This document shows positions 51,431 to 61,290 of a stretch of 64,000 nt of DNA, one piece after another. The translations under genes and the position numbers were made by a program. The notes below the pieces were generated by a model. That model was given only the letters and a program-made list of their open reading frames with translations. It had not been told where the DNA came from and ran no database searches. The stretch is taken from contig NW_019091406.1 of assembly GCF_001949145.1 (NCBI RefSeq), positions 200,813 through 264,812 of the forward strand, read 5' to 3'. This DNA is from Acanthaster planci. Its lineage: Eukaryota; Echinodermata; Asteroidea; Valvatida; Acanthasteridae. The first letter of the stretch is position 1, and every line of letters begins with the position of its first letter.

Positions 51431-54400
51431 GCCTACGGGCCTGCATGTACATAGATTGTGATTGGAACAGGTGCAATTCCATTTATGCAGTTTCAGTCAT
51501 TTGATCTGTTCTCTCTTGTATTCTGCCTTTGAAACTTCAAAATTTTAAAAATTTGTGCCACAGTGTGAGTGTGATATTACATGTAATGTAAAAGCAGGTT
51601 TAAATGTGTGTCCTCGGTATGAAAGCATAGCTGTATGATGCAAGTGGAAGGGCACACACTCTCCAAGAGCAGAAGCAACCAGTTTGGCACAAGTACAAAT
51701 GACTGAATGTTGTATGCGATCATTTCTCAGAGTGCTTAATTAAGCTTGTCTTTGAAGAGTATCCTTCAATGATCCTAAACAGAACTCCTGCTTCAGATTT
51801 TGTATCTCAAATATGTATGGATCCAGAAATCTTGGGATGTCTTTTACCTCAACTTACAAAGAAGCAAATTTAATTTCATTACCAGTAATTACAAGTTATT
51901 TTATGTTTGTGTATACATACACATGTGTAGTGTATGCTTATGTACAAGTTTGCTAAACTGCAACAATCCATGTACCTGCATGCCAGAATTTAAGTGAAAA
52001 AAAGTAGTGCATTTACAAGTGTACATGTATGTACATGTACATTTAAACTTGTGGCTGCATCTTTCATGCAGCCTGCCCGCTGGCCGCTGCCACTCTTGCT
52101 CCTTAACTTCTGGCACCTGTGCTGATTGACATCGCCGCTGGGGGCTCAGGCTGGCTGTCGGCTCCCCCCCCCCACAAATGAGACCAAACTAATGGCGACA
52201 ACTGGCTCTCCACTTATATATATTGCACTTAAATTTCAGGTCTGAAAATGCAGCCTCAGGTGTTACCACAGATTGTTACAGATCCTCCGGGCCAAAAAAC
52301 AATAAAATCTTCACCAACTTAACAGCATCCTGTTTACAAGGACGAGATCTTTTATTTCTAGGTGTCTGATATATGCAAGTAGCAGATAACTTTAAAGAGA
52401 TCATGACGCACACTTTTTTCTTTCATTTTAAAGAAGCAAAAAGCTACATTTACATGTAGAGTATTCATCACTACAGACAAAAACTAACACACTGATGTCC
52501 ATATTGAATCTTCTACATGGATCATTACCGGCTTCTACAAAAGGTACAGTGTGTTGCTCTCTGTTTTTCATGTACGTGTATACAGTACATGTACACGTAT
52601 GTACATATCTGTCTCTTTAGTCCCTGACTCTATCTACATGTAATCAATTTGGACACATCACAAACTAACTTCGCACAAAAATAAACAGGAAGCCGGGCAA
52701 ATTCAATTTTGATGTCTTGATTTTGAAAGGGCTCGGGTATCCATGTAGTTGTTGAGCACGGCGAACAGTATGTACATTGTACAATGAGTAACAAAACAAG
52801 TGAAATTGAATTTGGCTGTCTTGACTTTAAAATCCATGGTGTGTACGTATTGGTTTTGGAACAGATGAACACAAACCAAACAAAAATCCTCAACCATCTA
52901 ACTCCTGCTGCTTACAAAAATGTACCTAAGTACATTGACCATTTCTATCCTCCAAAGTTGTTCTTGTAAGTGTACCTGTACCTATCAAAGGGTTAAAATA
53001 ATGCCAACCCTCAACCCATCTGGCACAGCCCACCTGCCTGGCCTCCAGACGATTATGGTACATGTGCGTTTCCCATTAAATGCAGTGTTTATTCTACATT
53101 CAGTATTCACATTGTATGCACAGTAGGTAAGTTTCCTATCCCTCCTTCATACATGTACATGTACAATCCCCTCCCCCCCCAAAAAAAATGAAAATTGCAT
53201 ACAGGTCTTCAAAACTCATCTCCCCTTTCCATCCTACACGAAAATCCTCCCTGCCCAACCATGCGGTTGCCCTGTCAAAATCCAGACAGGTTTTTGACAC
53301 TAACAAGAAAACAGCCCCTGATTTACCGCTGGCAAGTGTATTGTTGTGTGTAGCCTAGGCAACCAACTGTTCACCCATACAAATTAGGCAGCTATCATGT
53401 CTGGTCCCAGGACAATGTTATTAAGCAATTGATCACATCCTTGAGGAGATCAGTTTCTGCTCCAGTGCACAGCCTACAAGCTTTGAACAATTGACAGATT
53501 AAGCCATGTACTGGTATGATCCCTTGGGCCCGCTCTCTACTCCTAGAGCCTATGACATGTGTTATGATAAATACACTATACATGTACATAAATGACAGCA
53601 CGTGTAACATTATGTTGTTAATGTGGATACCTTGTAGTATGCAATTTTTTTCTGTCTCTCAAAGCACAAAATTCCTGGAATTCATAAAAAAGATATGAGC
53701 TCAGAACATAGCAATTAATTGAAACATTTGCCACAGGGTACATGTAGCAGTGAAATGTACTAAAAACTCCTTTTTTGTTAAACAAAGTGTACATTGTTAA
53801 TTATTTGTATAACGAAAGGCTCTGTTTTTTATAAGGACCGCAGATAATAATGTTAAGACTGAGACTAGGGAGTTAATTTTTTGCTGGCCAGTGGTTACAA
53901 ATTCTGAAAAATTGTTTTACTGAAAAACAGCCATGGTACAGAAAATATGGCATTTTGATACATCAGTTTTCCTAAAATGTATACATTTATTTCATAGTCT
54001 TATGTGCAGCACTAACACTTAAGAATTCTGTGACAATTCTCTGCGACACCAGCCAAAGGAAATGGTATATAAAACTCAATAAATTGTTGAATTCCTAATC
54101 TGCTGGATCTCAAAACTAAAACGTTATTCAGAGGGCACGCTTTACAAGATTTCGGACACTTAAAAGTTTTTCACATGCAAAGCCATGCAAAAACCCCTTT
54201 AAGATGTTGCCAAGTTTGCATTTACCCTGTCACCATGGTGTAGTGCTAAGCTGCTCACAGGGCTACAGTAAGTAGTATTGATTCAGAGGCCGGACAAGCA
54301 AGTCTCACAATTAACTCGAGCAACCTTCCTATTTATCTGAAAGCTTTGCACAGAGAAATAAGGAGGTGAGGAAAAGAATACGGAGCAAACAGATTTCATC

Positions 54401-57400
54401 CATGTACACAGTTCTGAGGGAGAGAGCCCTCAAACCTACACAAGTTTGCCCTTTGATAGTTTATACATAAATTTGAGTGAGTGGCTTGTTCTCAGAAAGG
54501 AAACATAAACACCAAGGATGACTTACTACCCTGAACTAGGAGTTGTTACTGAAACTTTTGCAGTGTACAAAGGGAAAGAAAGGCAGAAAGGCTAGAGGAT
54601 CTTATAATGTACATGTACTTGTACATGTAATAATCCAACCCAGCAAAAATGTTAACATCTCCATAACTGAATCAAGAATGTTAAGGAGTAGAGTATGGGA
54701 AATTTGAAAAGAGGAAATTGCCATATTGCATGTACATGTACACTGTACAGTGAATGTATGGTGTATATGTATACAATTTACAAGTATTTTCCAGGAACCT
54801 ACCGGTATATGTGCACACATGCTTCAACCGCACAATGACAAGACTATCGACATTTAGCCTTTTAATGCTTCATAGCATTTGCTTAGTAATCCTGCATTAC
54901 CAGCAGTGCATTTATGCCACTGCAGGTAAAAAAAATTGCCTTTTTTTTTCCTTTTCACATATACCCATCCCTTTATCTTTTTCAGTATCCTAACTGAAGT
55001 ATCTGCAGAGCTATGATGATGGAAACTTCATCCCTCTAAGCACAGCTTTGAAGTTCCTCATTTCCTGCCACCACCGGTCCTTCAAGACTTGTCTCTTCTT
55101 CAACAGGGCTATGTCCATAAAGATTTCTTTCAAGGTTTGGTCAACTACATGTACATACATGTACATCATCAAGCAGCACACTGTAGGAGACAACCTGTGC
55201 GAATGCTTCTTAACAGCCGTCCATTCCTTATATAGGCCTACCCCACATTTTGAACAATTTATTTTCTTTTGTTTTATCCCCAGTCATAAATCAAGAGCAT
55301 CAGGATATTGATGGCTTTCACATCAAAGGTTGCGTCACAGGATGTACCAGTGCAATCCATTTGATAAAATACATGTACATGTACTTGGTGAAAGTTTGGA
55401 GTTGTTGGCAACACACTGACATGACTGATGCATACAGTACCACTCCAGCAGTAATGCACGCTCAATTGAATAAACTTCTACATGTATGTACTGATGTTGT
55501 TCCAAGGAGGTTAGCTAGTGTAAGCCAGGGCACTGAAATGGTGTGTCATTTATAAAGGAAGTTGCCAGCTTGATTTGACTTTCAGGTTAGGTGCACATAG
55601 TAAGTACTGGCTCTTCGCATTCTTGCATCTTGGCAACTCAAGCAATTTCGTTTATAAGACAAAAAACACGGCACTGCATATGATTAATTGAACTTAGTAG
55701 TGTTCCACTTTGAAGCAAAGCAAACATTTCGAAAGCTTTACTACAGGCTTACATCTTAACTTCAAGCTTTAAATACATAAATTTACGTGTATGTCACAAA
55801 ATGAAATCCAGAACGGCAGTCTCATGCTGATAAATGATGCTATATTGCTACTATTGTACATGTAGGCCATGTACAGTGAAACAGCTACATGTAAATTGGC
55901 AACATGTTTCATCTGTCCACTCCAAGTGCACAAGCCACTCAAATCTGTTCTTCCATCCCCCCCTCCCCGATGCTGCTCGCAAGGGCCTCATAATCTTTGG
56001 AAGTCTTTGTGTAGTCTAAATGAAAATTTCATTTAACTACATGTACCCGTAATATTGCGCTCGCGCAACTCCTGACTTCACACTGAAAGAAGATCAGATC
56101 CAAAATCACCGGCACGGTGCTGTGGATGTGCAAAATGGCTCAATGAATTCCATCAAACTGTTGGCTTTTGTCTAGTTATCAGCAATGTGCTCAGAATCGG
56201 CTCACAGCGGTTCACTCTGTATTTGATTTATATGGATTAATATTTACAATGTTCATGCACTCATCATGCGTACGTGCTACAGATTATAAAATCTCATCTG
56301 AAAAACTTGGAAGTATGCATGTATGTGTACACATTTGTGCACATATTGAAACTGTGCGTGTGTTTGTTAAAAAATACATGTAAGTGTACGTGTACACCAG
56401 TGTGTTCACTCTCTAACTTCCAGGTTGAAAGTTCATCCCACTCAAGTGAAAATTCCCCCTTTCCGGTTGAAATTAGGCACACAATGAATTCGGTGAAATT
56501 CAATTAACAAATCAAATGGATTGGGCTTACACTAGAGTTTCCACTGGTAGGATTTCAAACTATTTCAATCCAACTTCCGAGCAATTTTCACTCTAATGCA
56601 TCTGGCCCCTAGTTTCACTCTTTTGAATGGTTCTGCATCTGGCGTATAATGTACCACAATGACTGTGGGAGCTTCTAGAGATGAAGTAAATAAGTGCATT
56701 ATCCAATTACTGAAAGTAGACTCATCTCCAACCTACATGTAGGTGCAGCTTTTTAATAACGGCTAATGCTGTTAACTGATGCAGTAATGACGTGAACAAG
56801 AGATTGGATCTTAATAATATATGCCTTCATTTATTAGTCTGGCATTAATGCTACAGGTAGATCCAGAGGGAAAACAATCAATATACATGTAAACAGACGC
56901 TTGTTCACATGTCCAGCAACCATCTGTTTTATAGAAATGATAATTTTTACCTTTTGACTAGTGAGAACTAAGAAGCAAATCTGACTACATGTAATACCAG
57001 GAAATGTTGCCTTCATGTTCCAAATCATGAACGTTAGCATACCTGTATGTGCATGTGTGCACATGCAGGCAACTGGATTGTACTCTTTGTACCATAGTCG
57101 GGAAAGGAAAGGATACATGTACATGTATTGAGACATGGAGATATTGAAACATACATGTACATGTATCACGTTTAAACTCAGTGATGAAAGAGTTGCAAGT
57201 CTTACAATTTTAAACTGTATACGGTTTGCGTATATTGCAGATCTTGAACTCAACACTTACATGTACATCATACTATCCTTGGCATTCTGGCCTACATGTA
57301 CATGTAGGCCCCTAGCTGTACAACAATTTCTATGTCAAGTTTCTGCAGGTTGAATTTCCTTTCTCAGACCTAATAAGAAAAATTTTACAGAAACGCAATA

Positions 57401-57698
57401 CTGGACAAGAAACAAGTTCAACTGGAGGAAATCTGGAAAACGCATAGTCCTTCTGACCGTGTCTCTGATGTACAGTGTATGTATACATCTACAAGTTGGA
57501 AATTTGGAAATGAGGATTGTTTTTCGGAAGACTATTCACATTTTCTCTTTATCAACTGGCACAAGTACATCTTTATCCCGGTCATCCAGCATTACACAAA
57601 ATAAATACAGTTGCTTGTGTAGAATTCTGTGTTTTATCAGAGTACCACTTCAAAAACTGCTCAGTAATTTCATCAGTTACCAGAGCAACATTACTCAC

Positions 57699-58766
57699 CT
57701 GTTTCCACAGAAATACATCGGAGTGATTCTTGGCAACTGCACAAACTGTGTGGATGGCGGCAAACGAGCACCCACTCAGGACGGCTAGTCGCATCCTGAT
57801 GGGTAAGAGTGTGTACACCATGTAAATGAAGAAAAGTGTCGTCCACACCCCTTTGGAGGCGGACCGTAGGGGCGCGTCCAAAACGTCAATGACGATCACA
57901 GCTGCTAACGAAACAATGACGGTGTAACAAATGGCGCTAAGCTGGCACTGAGTAAAAGCACTGCGGTTGCACAGGGCACACATAACCACGAAGAGGACAA
58001 TTAGCACTCCCAATAACACACCTGTCACGGGTAAAGTTAAGCCCGGGACATAGTAAAAGATGATCATAACAATGAGGATAATCACAATCAGCGCTAAGAG
58101 ATTGAACAAGGAGCTCTTGTTCAGGCTGAAAAAGTAGCGCTGGTATAGCCTCTCCAGCTGAGGCGACTTGAATTTCTTGGACTGGAACACCTTGGAAATG
58201 CCCTTGATGGATTCCACGCAGGAGGAGCCTCGCCGCGTCTCGTCCCGATCTCGCGTCCCCCGGCTGCCGTTCACTTCTTGCAGTTCCACGGAGCGCACTT
58301 GCACATCCCCATTCTTCCCCATCTCAGCTGCGATCTTGCCTGGTCGCTTCTTTGCCGAGCTCTTCTCCTCCGGTGACTGCTGCGGCGGCATCGGCGAGCC
58401 CGCATCGTTCTCCTTGGCCTCCGTTGCGTCCCAGGCCGACCGCCGACTCTTACTGGACGCCGCACTCCCGGGCCTCGGCTGGTGATGACCTTTTTTAGTC
58501 ATGCCCCCCGGTGGCATCGTTCTGTTGATCTCGCCCGTCGAAGGCGAGGTAGCCCGCTCCAACTCCCCAGTCTCTGGAGCTACCTCAGTCTTGTGTCTTA
58601 ATTTATGCCGTTTCCTCTTCCTCTGGTCGTCTGGAGCACTGTCCTCCATGCACAGGGCTTGTTTTTCATCTTCAACCCAGGCAGAGCGTTGCTGGCTGGT
58701 CCCACTAGCAGCGGAGCCAGGCGCCGACTGACTCGGCTCATCAGCTGCGTTGCTGTTAGCTGACAT
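57699..58766 (-). CDS. ADCY5/6: Adenylyl cyclase type 5/6, coding exon 1 (residues 1-356)
   Basis: First coding exon of a membrane adenylyl cyclase, which makes cyclic AMP from ATP at the plasma membrane under G-protein control. Residues 1-190 are a low-complexity, Ser/Pro/Lys-rich cytosolic tail with a basic run near 49-59, as in the long variable N-termini of AC5 and AC6. Residues 196-219 carry the SKKFKSPQLERLYQRYFF signature that precedes the membrane domain in this subgroup. Five hydrophobic helices follow at about 219-240, 245-266, 276-296, 306-324 and 327-346, with the conserved YTLLPIRMR turn at 318-326. The exon ends at FLWKQ on a GTGAGT donor in phase 0, joining exon 2 exactly. The start is the first in-frame ATG after an in-frame TAG at 58854-58856. 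Its context is weak (C at -3), and an out-of-frame ATG lies 80 bases upstream. Assignment to AC5/6 is firm; splitting AC5 from AC6 is not meaningful for an invertebrate ortholog. Confidence 0.93.
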
Positions 58767-60992
58767 TGGGCCAGCCTGGTCACCGCTGCTATGAGGCACT
58801 CTGTGAAGAGTGGCTGGTTGCCAACGCACACACAACAGATTCTCATTGACTTGCTAATAACACACGGTGGTCGCACACAAACAGCCTGTAGCAGCAAGAA
58901 TAGAGCGAGTTGTGTGGGCTGTGAATCAGAGAAATTACCAATCAATGGCATTAACTGTATGGGTTGGCAGTCCAGTGGGGATTAGCTAATATTTCAGAGG
59001 ATGATCTTTAAATAAAAGTGTCTGACTTGAATAGCTCTTGTTTGTCTTGTTTCTTTTCAATTGATTCTTTGCATCATTTTTTTTCTGTATCTCAAACTAG
59101 GAAGCATTTAAGAGTCATATGGGAAAAATATATTTACACATATACATATATACAGAGATATGCCTGAAAGTTTTTGCAAGGTTATAGATATCTTCAGAAA
59201 GTGCACACACACAAAAGAAAACAAGTGAAACTTTGCATGGTACTGCACCATAGTGACGTAAACTGGTAAGTTCCCGAACATAATGATCAGCGTAATACGA
59301 GGGTCTGGCTTCCAATCACTCAAGTACATGTACATGTAGCAATTTTGAATGAATAGAAGGCACAAAAAGTTTTCATATGAATGTGCACAAAGTGATATGA
59401 GTGCAGGGCCTATATGAAGGATGCATTCAAGTGTATATGTACCGGTACTTCACAGAATTCACAGAAGTACATGTAACCTTAATTGCAGTCCACCAAGTTT
59501 TACAAAAATTCGACCAAGTTTTAAATCTAGCTACCAGGTTTTTAAAAAAATGGGCGCTAGATTTACATTCTGGAGTATCTCATCATACACAAATTGTCTT
59601 GATGGGAAAGAGTGTGCATGAATTGCTTCATTAGGGAAAAAATACCCCCTCCCCTCAGTAAACCTGGACTAATTTTTTTGGGGGGGTTGAGAGGTGTGAA
59701 TTTGTGTACTTATGGTAATAATAAAACTGATGACACACTCAAGACATAAAAAAATCTGGAGGGCTTGACCAACTACAACCCCACCCCTCCCTGGAAAATT
59801 TCCAGGATCTGCCCATGGACCACATGCATGACGTACACAGTCGCTTGGTATACAGCTGGAAATTCCTGTATATTAGACTGCATCCAAAACCAATTATCTA
59901 GAGCTAGCTATGTGGATCTATGTTTCTGCCTATTTTGGAAATGGCCTTATGGTAATCACCTAATTGTAAATATCAGTAAATTTTTGATAGTGATGTACAA
60001 TGTGGCCACCATGACAACTTTATACCATTATGCAAAAACAGCTAAACCATATAGTAAATGTACACTTCCAAAAAACATACCGGTACTTTATACATGTAAA
60101 TAAAAACTCTCCAGAATATCACACTCCGTGCAACTGCAAGTGCACACACAGCTTGAAACAATTTTACAATCACCACAGAGCTCCATGGTATCATACTCCC
60201 TTTATCCCTCCAGAGATGGAGAGTCAGACGGTGAATAAGCGAAGACACCTGCCGCAAGTACGCCTTGGATACAGGTGAGACTAGTAGTAGGCCTAGTGAC
60301 GCTGGGTCTAGGCTTAATGTACATACTGGGCACAATCAGTCACTAGGCGTTATCGCCCAGTTTTTGCACAGTCAGTCAAGTCACAACTTATTGATAATTC
60401 TGCTATCACAGTATCAGCCAATTGCCTTTTTGATTTTTTCTTTGTGATTCACGGTTGTGAAAGATTGTTTCAAAAAAAGGGAAGTTATGTTGGAGACTTC
60501 ATCCAGGATCGGCCCATCGCACAGAGGGATCACGCGATCATGCAGACACACCAATCAGGTCCAGCACACATTGCAGTACTGCCACTTTATAGCTGTCATG
60601 ACTGATTGATTGAAAACAATGATTAATATAGGCCTCCAGCATGATACCAGAGTCTATGATTAAATTTCGATGTTTCTGTCATGTCTGCATGGTCTGTTCC
60701 TGTCCTTTTTTATGTTTTATGATGTTCATTTGGGAAATATTTTCACATTCTGACTTTTTGTAGCTGTAGACTGACATCCCAAGACGTTTAAACGAGTTTT
60801 ACGGACATGACGGAAACAAATATAATGATTGTGTACATGTATTTTGCGTACACAACCAGCATTAGCAGTCACAACATTTGTCACGATCCAAGGGCCTACC
60901 AAGACAAATTTACTGCGTTCAATTTCAACACGCAGACGATAACATCCGTTGTGTAGAGAACACATAATTAAAGGTATTTTTAAAAGAATTAC
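58767..60992 (-). other. Region just upstream of the start codon (5' UTR and possible 5' intron)
   Basis: On the minus strand the bases ahead of the ATG include two acceptor-like sites: TTTCTCTGATTCACAG, which would start an exon at 58918, and GCTGCTACAG, which would start it at 58885. An in-frame TAG sits at 58854-58856. An out-of-frame ATG at 58846 opens a frame running to 58598, which overlaps the main start. A C-rich, GGATCTGCCC-bearing repeat piece lies at 59640-59822. No other coding signal is visible. Confidence 0.55.
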
Positions 60993-61195
60993 CTTTCGTG
61001 TAACTGTTGTATTCTGACGGAGTGAATCGGCCAGACATGGCTCGTGTGTTGAAGTAAACCGGGCGCTGTATCAAACACATCACACGTTCCCATCGAGGCC
61101 ATTTTGATTAATGCAATTTTGTGCGTATAGTTCGTACACCTGTACACAGCACACGTTCGTTGTGTGTGCATTCTCAGGCCAACACGCATCGCGCG
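60993..61195 (-). other. Candidate upstream first exon of the cyclase gene (or of another transcript)
   Basis: CpG-dense stretch on the minus strand with an ATG at 61102 in a strong context (AAAATGG) and a donor-like AAAG|GTAATT at 60993/60992. The open frame, MASMGTCDVFDTAP onward, gives 36 codons plus two bases up to the donor. If spliced to either acceptor near 58.9 kb, the frame continues to a TGA just before the main start. It would therefore be an upstream ORF, not a cyclase N-terminus. The outer boundary is approximate because no transcription start can be fixed from sequence. It may be a chance combination of signals. Confidence 0.3.
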
Positions 61196-61290
61196 GCCGG
61201 ATGTAAATACCTAACTCCCCATAGAAACCAACGCTCCCACATGGAAACCGACGCACGACGATGTCTTTTGTTTCCCGGAGCTCAGGACGT
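60995..61290. promoter_or_regulatory. CpG-dense patch with ETS-type site, candidate promoter
   Basis: CpG dinucleotides are much denser here than in the surrounding AT-rich DNA, including the run CGCGCGGCCGG near 61190. CCGGATGT at 61197-61204 fits the ETS-family consensus common in core promoters. The patch lies about 2.3 kb upstream of the cyclase start codon and ahead of the candidate exon on the minus strand. No TATA box is evident. Promoter function is inferred only. Confidence 0.35.

Larger units (their letters stand above)
24040..57698 (-). other. Intron 1 of the adenylyl cyclase gene (33.7 kb)
   Basis: GT-AG intron between residues 356 and 357, donor GTGAGT at its right end. It holds no recognised exon. 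Contents seen, right to left: many ACATGT-palindrome clusters; a GC hairpin at 51.4 kb; a TIR element with an internal duplication at 49.9 kb; a dispersed repeat and tRNA-like box at 49.7-49.9 kb; a hAT-like element at 48.2-49.1 kb; a Penelope fragment and hammerhead-like motif at 47.6-48.1 kb; a tRNA-like piece at 45.9 kb; two inverted copies of one short TIR element at 44.1-44.5 and 41.5-41.9 kb; a tandem pair at 40.9 kb; a TIR element at 40.4-40.6 kb; 19-base tandem repeats at 38.0 kb; a long foldback at 36.2-36.5 kb; a tandem pair at 34.5 kb; a TIR element at 33.0-33.5 kb; a foldback at 24.8-24.9 kb; an N gap; and a repeat copy at 24.1-24.3 kb. Stretches not listed separately show only AT-rich or ACATGT-rich sequence with no family I recognise. 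Confidence 0.9.

Noticed and set aside
54235-54290. GGTGTAGTGCTAAGCTGCTC, tRNA D-arm-like
   Set aside because: No acceptable box B follows; too weak to list.
55011-55193. Minus-strand 60-codon frame with a charged, protein-like stretch
   Set aside because: No family recognised and no clear splice sites at its ends; could be a retroelement scrap but I cannot support it.
57582-57698. Continuation of the exon 1 frame past the donor
   Set aside because: Similarity to AC5/6 stops exactly at FLWKQ and resumes in exon 2, so this is intron read-through.
58168-58731. Plus-strand open frames opposite exon 1
   Set aside because: Shadows of the GC-rich cyclase exon.
58767-58835. Upstream extension of the cyclase frame by 23 codons
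   Set aside because: It has no ATG; the extension opens with TTG, which is not a credible start here.
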